Positions 14,507 through 21,130 of a stretch of 64,000 nt of DNA are shown piece after piece (the stretch's first letter is position 1; each line of letters opens with the position of its first letter). Source of the stretch: Pseudolysinimonas sp051954455 (GTDB taxonomy: Bacteria; Actinomycetota; Actinomycetes; Actinomycetales; Microbacteriaceae); assembly GCF_051954455.1 (NCBI RefSeq), contig NZ_JBQCHS010000016.1, positions 9,015-73,014 on the forward strand. Direction: 5' to 3'. The notes under the pieces were generated by a model. The model worked only from the letters and a program-made list of their open reading frames with translations, made no database searches and was not told the DNA's origin. Both the position numbers and the translations under genes were made by a program.

Positions 14507-15285
14507 CCGATCTGCAGGAGCTGGCCGTCTTCGACCTCGAGACCACCGGCGTCAACGAGGTCGGCGACCTTATCGTCACCGCCTACGTCGGCCACCTCGG
14601 CGCCGACGGCGAGGTCATCCGCTCCCAGGAGTGGCTCGTCGACCCGACCGCCTGGGCTGTCGCGCACGGCGACGCCGGCGCCGACATGACCCGCACCAAC
14701 CTCGCGGCCGCCGCCGAGGTGCACGGCTGGACCCTCGACCGCCTCGCCGCCGACCCGCGCACCCGCCGCGACCTCGACGATGTCGTGCGCGAGATTGCCG
14801 GCCTCATCTGGGCGCTCTGCGGCGACCTGCAGGGTCCGCGACTGCCTCTCGCCGGCCACAACCTCGCCTTCGACCTCACGATGCTGCAGGCGCACCTGCG
14901 CCGCGCCGGATCCGGGATGTTCCCGTTCGGCGGCAGCACCGGCGTCTGCGTCCTCGACAGCGCGGTCCTCGACAAGAAGTTCAACCGCTTCGTCCGCGGC
15001 TCCGGGCAGCGCAAGCTCACCCCCACGGCCGCCCGCTACGGCATCGAGCTGACCGAGGAGCAGGCCCACGACTCCTCCTTCGACGCCATCGCCTCCGGCC
15101 GTATCGTCCAGGCGGTCCTCGAGAAGCACGTCAGCCACCGCGACTTCGCCGCCCTCCACGACGCCCAGGTCATCTGGCGCCGCGAGCAGCAGACCGACCT
15201 CGAGGCCTGGTTCCACCGCCCCAAGCCCAAGGGTGGCGGCGAGCCGAACCTCATCCTCCCGAAGGAATGGCCGGTGCACGTCTGA
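14503..15285 (+). CDS. DnaQ-like 3'-5' exonuclease (260 aa)
   Basis: GTG 14503 (GTGA overlap). ExoI motif FDLETTG gives D11 and E13, ExoII is the GHNLAFDLTML block, and ExoIII is HDSSFDA, giving the DEDDh set expected of RNase T/DnaQ-fold exonucleases. The enzyme should remove nucleotides from DNA or RNA 3' ends. No polymerase domain is fused. In phages such enzymes proofread, process recombination ends or degrade host nucleic acid. It stands before the nucleotide-metabolism genes. Confidence 0.88.
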   Translation: MTDLQELAVFDLETTGVNEVGDLIVTAYVGHLGADGEVIRSQEWLVDPTAWAVAHGDAGADMTRTNLAAAAEVHGWTLDRLAADPRTRRDLDDVVREIAGLIWALCGDLQGPRLPLAGHNLAFDLTMLQAHLRRAGSGMFPFGGSTGVCVLDSAVLDKKFNRFVRGSGQRKLTPTAARYGIELTEEQAHDSSFDAIASGRIVQAVLEKHVSHRDFAALHDAQVIWRREQQTDLEAWFHRPKPKGGGEPNLILPKEWPVHV

Positions 15286-15461
15286 TGGCCATGAAGGGTC
15301 CCCGCGGCTCCGTCCAGCCCGACATCCGCGGCCGCGTCAGCCTCACCAAGTTCCTCCCCGAGACCCCCGGTCTGTACCTCGTCTACACCGACGCCGAGAC
15401 CGGCGTCATCGAGCTCAGGCCTATCAACCCGCCCCACCCCGAAGGAGACGACGCAGCATGA
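15285..15461 (+). CDS. Small unknown protein (58 aa)
   Basis: ATG 15285 overlaps the exonuclease stop as TGATG. Basic N-terminus (MAMKGPRGSVQPDIRGR) then a strand-like PGLYLVYTDAETGVIELRPI. May assist the exonuclease by position only. Not recognised. Confidence 0.62.
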   Translation: MAMKGPRGSVQPDIRGRVSLTKFLPETPGLYLVYTDAETGVIELRPINPPHPEGDDAA

Positions 15462-15805
15462 CTGGAACCACCCACATCCCGCCGGCGCCCAAGGTGCCCC
15501 CGGCCGTGCGCCCCGCCAGCGGCGAGTTCCACCCCTCGCTCATCAGCGGCGGCTGGGTCCCGGGCGCCCTGCCCACCATCCCCGCCGGCAACCCGCCGAG
15601 CTTCGCCCACCTCTTCTCGACCGACCCGCGCTTCTCCCTGCAGCGCGCCGAGGGCATCCGCGAGCAGCTCACCGGCGACATCGACGAGCTGATCGCCAAC
15701 GAGCAGTCGGACCTCGACGACGAGGAGCACGGCAACCTCGTGCGCAAGCTCGTCGCCTACCTGCTCGGCTCCGGCTGGGTCACCAACGAGCCGAAGGGGT
15801 CCTGA
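15458..15805 (+). CDS. Unknown protein (115 aa)
   Basis: ATG 15458 follows AAGGAG with good spacing. The first 50 residues are Pro-rich and likely extended; the second half is helical and acidic (EQLTGDIDELIANEQSDLDD), ending in a small hydrophobic helix. No recognised family. Confidence 0.68.
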   Translation: MTGTTHIPPAPKVPPAVRPASGEFHPSLISGGWVPGALPTIPAGNPPSFAHLFSTDPRFSLQRAEGIREQLTGDIDELIANEQSDLDDEEHGNLVRKLVAYLLGSGWVTNEPKGS

Positions 15806-15969
15806 TGCTCGCCCACCTCACCCTCGTCGCCGGACACGCCATCTCCGACCACGCGCGCAACGTCGGCGGCGCTGGCGTCCTGGTCCTCGTGGTCGTCGCC
15901 CTCACCTGCCTGGCGATCGCCGCCCGCGGCAACGGGAACGGACCCTATGACGGCCCCCGCGCCGCTTGA
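15805..15969 (+). CDS. Small single-pass membrane protein (54 aa)
   Basis: ATG 15805 overlaps the previous stop as TGATG. One clear membrane helix (GAGVLVLVVVALTCLAIAA) lies at residues 22-40. It overlaps the next gene by 23 bases. Function unknown. Confidence 0.58.
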   Translation: MLAHLTLVAGHAISDHARNVGGAGVLVLVVVALTCLAIAARGNGNGPYDGPRAA

Positions 15970-16174
15970 GGTCGGCGAGTACGTCACGGTCGGCTCCCCG
16001 CGCCGCGGCGCGCTGACCTGGCAGATCAAGGCCATCGTCCTCGACCTCTCCATCATTGACGGCCAAGAGGTCGCCGCCACCGCTCTGCTCATCTCCGGCA
16101 CCACCAGTCGCCGCCGGTGGGAGCCCCTCGAGAACCTCACCCGCTTCACCCCCACCACCCAGGAGGACCAGTGA
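15947..16174 (+). CDS. Small unknown protein (75 aa)
   Basis: ATG 15947 with GGAAC-GGA upstream. Beta-rich: EVGEYVTVGSPRRGALTWQI then KAIVLDLSIIDG, resembling a small SH3-like barrel in pattern only. Its stop overlaps the RNA ligase GTG. Confidence 0.65.
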   Translation: MTAPAPLEVGEYVTVGSPRRGALTWQIKAIVLDLSIIDGQEVAATALLISGTTSRRRWEPLENLTRFTPTTQEDQ

Positions 16175-16920
16175 CCACCCCCATCAACGAGCCGGGCACG
16201 CCCCAGTTCGAGCCCTGGCCGAAGATCGCCCGCCTCAACCGGGACATCGTCGTCACCGAGAAGATCGACGGCACCAACGCCGCCGTGCTCATCGTGCCGG
16301 CTGTCGAGGTCCGCGACGCCGTCGCCGTCGCCACCGCCGAGCCGGGCACCCTCATCATCCACGACCTCGAGCGCGCCAAGAAGGACAGCGCTCTGATCGC
16401 CCTCATCGAAGGCCACGCCGTCTTCGCTCAGTCCCGCACCCGCTTCATCACCGCGACCAAGCAGGGCGACAACATGGGCTTCGCCGGCTGGGTCGAGCGC
16501 AACGCCGGCGCGCTCGTGCGCATCCTCGGCGCCGGACGCCACTTCGGCGAGTGGTGGGGCTCGAACATCCAACGCTCCTATGGCCGCACCGGCGGCGAGA
16601 AGACCTTCTCGCTGTTCAACACGACCAGGTGGTCCGAGTCGGACATCGACATGATGGCCGCCGCTGAGGGCCTCGAAGGCCAGCTGGACCTCGTCCCGGA
16701 GCTCTACAGCGGCCCGTTCGACGAAGGCGCGATCCAGGACGCGATCGCCGGCCTCCGTCGCCACGGCTCCGTCGCCGCGCCCGGCTTCGAGCGCCCCGAG
16801 GGCGTCGTCATCTACCACGTCGCCGCTCGCACCTCCTTCAAGGTCACGCTCGAGGGCGACGAGGAACCGAAGCGCCAGTCCCGCGACGATCACGGCAACG
16901 CGACGGGGGTGGCCGCGTGA
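16171..16920 (+). CDS. RNA ligase of the Rnl2-like family (249 aa)
   Basis: GTG 16171. Nucleotidyltransferase motif I is TEKIDGTN with the adenylated lysine K31; motif IV is EGVV (210-213) and motif V is SFK (222-224). GEWWGSNIQRSYG at about 126-138 fits the intermediate conserved segment. These enzymes seal RNA nicks, and in phages often repair tRNAs cut by host anticodon nucleases. No polynucleotide kinase/phosphatase partner is visible, so it would need 5'-phosphate, 3'-OH ends or a host or off-window partner. Confidence 0.82.
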   Translation: MTTPINEPGTPQFEPWPKIARLNRDIVVTEKIDGTNAAVLIVPAVEVRDAVAVATAEPGTLIIHDLERAKKDSALIALIEGHAVFAQSRTRFITATKQGDNMGFAGWVERNAGALVRILGAGRHFGEWWGSNIQRSYGRTGGEKTFSLFNTTRWSESDIDMMAAAEGLEGQLDLVPELYSGPFDEGAIQDAIAGLRRHGSVAAPGFERPEGVVIYHVAARTSFKVTLEGDEEPKRQSRDDHGNATGVAA

Positions 16921-17132
16921 TCGCCCTCGCCGTCCTGCTCATCGTCTTCCTGACGATCGCCGTCCTCAGCGTCGGCACGCTCATCGTCGGCGCGATCGCG
17001 GACCTCCTCGACGACGTTCCGCCGAGCGCCGGCAACTTGCTGCTCTGGGTCATCGGCGGCTCGATGCTCGGCTCCCTCGGGGTCGGCGTCGCGCTGGCCG
17101 CGACCGTCCTCGCCACGGCGGCCGCCCGATGA
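16917..17132 (+). CDS. Small membrane protein with two helices (71 aa)
   Basis: GTG 16917 overlaps the ligase stop. Hydrophobic helices at about residues 1-27 and 40-69 flank a short DDVPPS turn. Size and topology are holin-like, but no endolysin is adjacent and its operon is metabolic, so a lysis role is not claimed. Confidence 0.65.
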   Translation: MIALAVLLIVFLTIAVLSVGTLIVGAIADLLDDVPPSAGNLLLWVIGGSMLGSLGVGVALAATVLATAAAR

Positions 17133-17725
17133 GCGCCCAGCTGCGCATCCTCGTCGACCAGGACGAGGTCATCGCCGCCTTCCTGCCCGGCCTCGAGCGC
17201 CTGGTCGAGGAGCAGAACCCGCGCATCCCGAAGGATTGGACGCCGATCGTCGGCACCACGCGCTGGGACCTGCTCGCCGACCGGCCGCGGAGCCAGCAGC
17301 AGGCCATCAGCCGAGCCATGTCGACGTCAGGCTTGTTCGCCTCTCTTGAGCCCATCCCGGGCGCCCTCGAGGCGCTCCGCGAGATGGCTGCCGAGGGCCA
17401 CGACGTCCACATCGTCACCAGCCCGATGTCGAGCAACCCCACCTGCGCCAGCGACAAGCTCGCCTGGGTCACCCGCTACCTCGGCAACGACTGGCGCCAC
17501 AAGGTCGTCATCACCGACGACAAGACCATCGTCCGCGGCGACATCCTCTTCGACGACAAGGGCTCGATTCCGCGCCGGCGACAGGCCAGCTGGACCCAGG
17601 TCCTCATCGAGCAGCCGCACAACGTCAACGAGCGGCTCGGCCTGCTCTCCATCCCGTCGCTCGCCAACTGGCGAGTCGCCCTGCAGTTCCTCCCCCACCT
17701 CACCCTGATCGGAGACCCCCAGTGA
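17129..17725 (+). CDS. 5'(3')-deoxyribonucleotidase (198 aa)
   Basis: HAD-superfamily phosphatase resembling the NT5C/dNT family. Motif I is LVDQDEV with D10 and D12, followed by the family-typical EPIPGALEALREM, the loop VTSP, and the acidic ITDDKTIVRGDILFDDKG block (about 129-146). Length is usual for the family. It should remove phosphate from deoxynucleoside monophosphates. Starts at GTG 17129 by GTGA-type overlap. Next to a dNMP kinase, it suggests remodelling of the deoxynucleotide pool. Confidence 0.85.
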   Translation: MSAQLRILVDQDEVIAAFLPGLERLVEEQNPRIPKDWTPIVGTTRWDLLADRPRSQQQAISRAMSTSGLFASLEPIPGALEALREMAAEGHDVHIVTSPMSSNPTCASDKLAWVTRYLGNDWRHKVVITDDKTIVRGDILFDDKGSIPRRRQASWTQVLIEQPHNVNERLGLLSIPSLANWRVALQFLPHLTLIGDPQ

Positions 17726-18495
17726 CCGGACGCCTCATCGGACTCGGCGGCAAGATGCGCGCCGGCAAGGACACCGTCGCCGCCCACCTCGTGGCCGAGC
17801 ACGGCTTCGTCAAGGTCGCCTTCGCCGACCCGCTGCGCGAAGCGATGCTCGCCCTCGACCCGTTCATCCCGACGAACGCCAAGAGCCCCACCGGCAGCTC
17901 CTTCGTCTCCGAGGGCATGCACCACCGCTACTCGCGCGTCATCGACGAGGTCGGCTACGAGCAGGCCAAGGAGAACCCCGAGGTGCGCCAGCTCCTGCAG
18001 CGCATCGGCACCGAAGTCGGCCGCCGGATCCTCGGCGAGAACGTCTGGGCCGACGCCGCCCGCCGCCGCATCCAGGAGCTCCGTGCCGCCGGCCACGACG
18101 TCGTCGTCACCGACACCCGCTTCCCCAACGAGGTCGACCTCATCAACGAGCTGGGTGGCCTCACGGTGTGGGTCTCGCGGCCGGTGCGCGACCTCAACGA
18201 GCTGACCACGACGGTGCCGCAGGCCCACGCCAGCGAGAGCAGCGTCTACGACGAGGACTTCGAGCGGGTCATCGTCAACGACAGCACGCTCGAGGCGCTC
18301 TACTCGAACGCTTCGTCGCTGCTCGCCGAGACGATGCCGGCGCGCCGCGCGGCCCGGACGCAGCTGCTCCTCGACGGAGCGGTCGTCGTCGACCTCGCCG
18401 ACGTCCAGCCGGACGACCCGAAGCTCGCCATCGTGGAGTCCTGGTCGACCGGCCCGATCGTCGTCGTGCGCAGCCGACTTTCGATCATCGCGTGA
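17722..18495 (+). CDS. Deoxynucleoside monophosphate kinase (257 aa)
   Basis: GTG 17722 overlaps the previous stop as GTGA. P-loop GGKMRAGKDT at residues 9-18, LID-like region with the TDTRFPNEVD block near 131-140, and HASES near 170, all as in phage dNMP kinases of the T4 gp1 group. It should phosphorylate dNMPs, possibly a modified one. The last 55 residues (ALYSNASSL onward) look like an extra C-terminal domain. Last gene of its rightward unit; an operator and terminator follow. Confidence 0.82.
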   Translation: MTGRLIGLGGKMRAGKDTVAAHLVAEHGFVKVAFADPLREAMLALDPFIPTNAKSPTGSSFVSEGMHHRYSRVIDEVGYEQAKENPEVRQLLQRIGTEVGRRILGENVWADAARRRIQELRAAGHDVVVTDTRFPNEVDLINELGGLTVWVSRPVRDLNELTTTVPQAHASESSVYDEDFERVIVNDSTLEALYSNASSLLAETMPARRAARTQLLLDGAVVVDLADVQPDDPKLAIVESWSTGPIVVVRSRLSIIA

Positions 18496-18500
18496 GGGTT

Positions 18501-18510
18501 TAGCCCGCTA
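18501..18510. promoter_or_regulatory. Element operator, exact TAGC-NN-GCTA copy
   Basis: TAGCCCGCTA with TT before and AA after, five bases past the dNMP kinase stop and directly before a terminator. It has no gene start nearby on the plus strand, so a role in blocking read-through is possible. Confidence 0.65.
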
Positions 18511-18514
18511 AAGC

Positions 18515-18550
18515 GAGAACCCCGCCCCCCGAACTGGGGGCGGGGCTCTT
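18515..18550 (+). terminator. Rho-independent terminator
   Basis: CCCCGCCCCC (18520-18529) pairs with GGGGGCGGGG (18536-18545), extended by GAG/CTC outside, and is followed by CTTCGCGTTT. Ends the 11.8-18.5 kb transcript. Confidence 0.75.
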
Positions 18551-18577
18551 CGCGTTTAGCTACGTAACGATCCGGTC

Positions 18578-18847
18578 TCAGGCGATCCCGGACTTGATGA
18601 TCGGCATGACCCCAGTGATGGGGACGACCGGAGCGGGCGCCGTCGGGCGCAGCCCGATGCGCGACGCGAGGCTGACGACGACGTCGATGGGGAACTCGAT
18701 CACCGACCGCTTGGTGCGGCGGCCGTCCTCGCGGAGCTCCTCGAGAAACACCGAGTTCTCGGCCTGATAGGCCACGAACTGCCTGCCATCGGTGGACTCG
18801 ATCGAGGCGACGCGAGGGGTCGAGGAAGAGGGGTGCGGGTTGGACAC
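18578..18847 (-). CDS. Small leftward protein under divergent control (89 aa)
   Basis: The only leftward gene in the right half before the element end. GTG 18847 with a weak AAAGAAG upstream. Central residues 20-65 alternate strands (RQFVAYQAENSVFLEELRED) with a basic turn (GRRTKRS) and an amphipathic helix; the tail is Pro-rich. A small nucleic-acid-binding fold is conceivable but no family is claimed. Being expressed opposite to the late genes suggests a maintenance or regulatory role (inference). Confidence 0.65.
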   Translation of the reverse strand: MSNPHPSSSTPRVASIESTDGRQFVAYQAENSVFLEELREDGRRTKRSVIEFPIDVVVSLASRIGLRPTAPAPVVPITGVMPIIKSGIA

Positions 18848-18918
18848 GTTGGTACTTCTTTCACGATCAAACAGGGGACATGTGGTGTATCGCCAGCTTC
18901 CAGCAGACAGGCAGGTCT

Positions 18919-18971
18919 ACCGTAGGTCATAGCCACTGACATTGACAACGATTAGTGAGCACCGGCAATAT
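18919..18971. promoter_or_regulatory. Divergent promoters with overlapping -35 boxes
   Basis: Rightward: TTGACA (18942-18947), 18 bases, CAATAT (18966-18971). Leftward: TTGTCA (complement of 18943-18948), 18 bases, TACGGT (complement of 18919-18924). The two -35 boxes share five base pairs, so RNA polymerase could not occupy both at once: a built-in either/or switch between the 89-aa gene and the DGQHR gene. A one-mismatch operator CAGCTAGCTA lies downstream at 18995-19004. Confidence 0.65.
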
Positions 18972-19034
18972 GGTCACACCTCGCCCCGCGAGAACAGCTA
19001 GCTAATTCCGGTCGACAACGACCGATCACACGAA

Positions 19035-20426
19035 ATGGATGCCCCCATGTCACTTGACCTCTCCACGCTGCCGGCGGCAACCGGCTACAGCACCACCGAG
19101 GTCTACTACGGAACGCGGTTCGTCCAGGGGGGACGAACGAACTACCTTCTCGACCTCACTCTGCTGCAGATCCTGTCGCTCGTACCGCGCCCCAACCCGG
19201 AGGTCGCGACGGTCGGGAACCGACGCATCAACGCCAAGCACGCCAACGACTTCGCCACCTACCTGCGCAAGACCCCGGAGTGGGTCGTGCCGGGCATCAT
19301 TCTGCGCGTCGAGAAGCCCTTCGGCTTCGACGCGGCGACGCCCGAGGGCGGCGTCCAGTTCGGCGCCGTCACCTACAAGCGCACGCCCACGTCGGAGCTG
19401 CACATCCTCGACGGTCAGCACCGGATCCTCGGCATGTACGTCGCGCTCGACCAGATCGCGGCCGACATCGAGAAGGTCAACGAGCTGATGTCCGCCGCCC
19501 GCCGCAACCAGGACGAGAACGGCGTGCGCCACTACCAGGAGCGCCGCGCTGAGCTCGACCGGCAGGCCAAGCGCTTCGAGACCGAGTCGATCCCGGTCCA
19601 GGTGATCGTCGAGGGCGATCCGCAGAAGTACCGCCAGGCCTTCTACGACATCGCCGAGAACGCCAAGGGCATCACCGCCTCTGTCCGCGCGCGCTTCGAC
19701 TCCCGCAAGGCCGTGAACCGAGCGCTCGAGCAGATCCTCGCCCTCCCGCTCCTTGCGAACCGGGTCGAGACCGAGACCGACCGGCTCCCGAAGAAGAGCC
19801 CGTACCTCACGACGGCCAAGCACGTCATCGAGACCGTGCGCGCGCTGACGGTGGGCTATGAGGGTCGCATCGGCAAGCGCGTCGAGGCCACGCTGAGCGA
19901 CGCCCAGGTGGCGAAGAACTCGGCCGACTTCTTCGCGCTGCTCGAGGAGTCGTTCCCGCCGCTCTACGCGATCGAGCACAACCAGATGACCCCGGACCAG
20001 CTGCGCGAGCAGTCGCTGCTCGGTTCCCCGGTCTTCTGGCGGATCCTCGCGGCTACCTACCACGACCTGACGACCGAGCACTCCTTCTCTCGCGAGATGG
20101 TGGGGCAGTTCTTCCAGAAGATCGCCCCGCACCTCGAGGTGCCGATCCACGAGCACTCGCTGCTGCTCGAGCGCATCGGCATGCCGGCGTTCGTGCCCGG
20201 CATGAGCGCCCCGTCGTCGCGCCGACAGGACGCGGTCGAGGTGGTCGAGAAGTTCGTGGGGTGGGCCATCGACAAGCCGGCCTTCCTCGACAAGGCTCCG
20301 CGGCCGGCGCCCAAGGCCGCCTCGGTCAAGCCGGTCGAGGAGATGACCGAGGACGAGCTGGACGCTGAGCTGCGGCCCGAGACCGCCCGCGCCCGGCGCG
20401 AACACGCCGGTGCCACCAAGTCTTAG
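19035..20426 (+). CDS. DGQHR-domain protein (463 aa)
   Basis: ATG 19035, with ATG 19047 as alternative; neither has a clear ribosome site. The signature HILDGQHRIL is at residues 123-132 (DGQHR 126-130), as in DndB-type and related DGQHR proteins linked to DNA phosphorothioation control and found in mobile elements. Residues 138-180 form a charged coiled coil, and the last 60 residues are Pro/Ala/Glu-rich. No other dnd gene is present, so a sulfur-modification role is unlikely here. It has its own promoter and terminator, suggesting independent expression. Confidence 0.78.
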   Translation: MDAPMSLDLSTLPAATGYSTTEVYYGTRFVQGGRTNYLLDLTLLQILSLVPRPNPEVATVGNRRINAKHANDFATYLRKTPEWVVPGIILRVEKPFGFDAATPEGGVQFGAVTYKRTPTSELHILDGQHRILGMYVALDQIAADIEKVNELMSAARRNQDENGVRHYQERRAELDRQAKRFETESIPVQVIVEGDPQKYRQAFYDIAENAKGITASVRARFDSRKAVNRALEQILALPLLANRVETETDRLPKKSPYLTTAKHVIETVRALTVGYEGRIGKRVEATLSDAQVAKNSADFFALLEESFPPLYAIEHNQMTPDQLREQSLLGSPVFWRILAATYHDLTTEHSFSREMVGQFFQKIAPHLEVPIHEHSLLLERIGMPAFVPGMSAPSSRRQDAVEVVEKFVGWAIDKPAFLDKAPRPAPKAASVKPVEEMTEDELDAELRPETARARREHAGATKS

Positions 20427-20504
20427 TTCTAGCTTGGAACGGCTACCGTAGACCAGTCATCACGGGCCCTCGCGGGTACCGTGTCGGCAACGGTTGGACG
20501 TTGT

Positions 20505-20542
20505 ACGAAGCCCCTCGGTATTCCAGCACCGGGGGGTTTCGT
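20505..20542 (+). terminator. Terminator after the DGQHR gene
   Basis: ACGAAGCCCCTCGG (20505-20518) pairs, with two wobbles, to CCGGGGGGTTTCGT (20529-20542). It separates the DGQHR gene from the late promoter. Confidence 0.65.
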
Positions 20543-20560
20543 GTATCTGGGTCTGGACGG

Positions 20561-20599
20561 TTCCTGGGAGTTTGCTGAGAGCCGCGGTATCCTCGCGAC
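20561..20599 (+). promoter_or_regulatory. Late promoter of the terminase genes, leaderless
   Basis: TTCCTGGGAG (20561-20570) precedes, after 17 bases, the -10 TATCCT (20588-20593), which is six bases from the GTG. The 19-base word CTGGACGGTTCCTGGGAGT around it recurs with one change before the protease gene. Confidence 0.65.
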
Positions 20600-21130
20600 G
20601 TGAAGGACGTCACCGAGCTGAGCCGGCCGCTGGCCAACGGTCCCATCGACCGCAAGCTCCTCGCCGGCGCCGCGGACGGCCTCTCGCCCCGCGAGCTCTC
20701 GCGCCTCGTGGGCGGCATCGTCACGCCCGAGGAGGCCGCCCAACGCGTCCGCGACCTCCTCGAGAGCCGCAACTGGCTGACGTTCTTCGAGCAGGAGCAG
20801 CTCGCGCTCGAGTCCATCAACGAGATGCTCACAATGCTGCGCACGATGGCCAACGCGGGCTCGCTGGACGCTGTGAAGGTCTCACTGAGCGCCATCAAGC
20901 TCAAGCTCGACACCCTCGCCAAGAACCGCATCTCGCCCGAGCAGGCCGCCAACATCATCCGCGAAGGCCAGGCCCGCATCATGCTCTCGGCCATCCAGAT
21001 GGCCATGCTCGAGGCGTCGCGCACGCTCGCTTCGCAGTACGGCGTCGAGCCGACCGAGGTCCGCGAGACGGTCATGCTGGCACTGCCGGCTGCCGTCGAG
21101 ACCGTCGAGGCGCGAATCGAGCAGTCGTGA
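20600..21130 (+). CDS. Terminase small subunit (176 aa)
   Basis: GTG 20600, no ribosome site but a -10 six bases upstream. The protein is helical: residues 28-55 (LSPRELSRLVGGIVTPEEAAQRV) look like a helix-turn-helix for binding the packaging site, followed by long helices for oligomerisation. Assignment rests on position directly before the large subunit (GTGA overlap) and on fold pattern rather than on a sequence signature. Confidence 0.72.
   Translation: MKDVTELSRPLANGPIDRKLLAGAADGLSPRELSRLVGGIVTPEEAAQRVRDLLESRNWLTFFEQEQLALESINEMLTMLRTMANAGSLDAVKVSLSAIKLKLDTLAKNRISPEQAANIIREGQARIMLSAIQMAMLEASRTLASQYGVEPTEVRETVMLALPAAVETVEARIEQS

Noticed and set aside
16917..17132. Holin
   Set aside because: Two membrane helices alone are not enough; no endolysin or other lysis gene is near.
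18578..18847. PC4-like single-strand DNA-binding protein
   Set aside because: Only a loose strand-turn-strand resemblance; no conserved signature.
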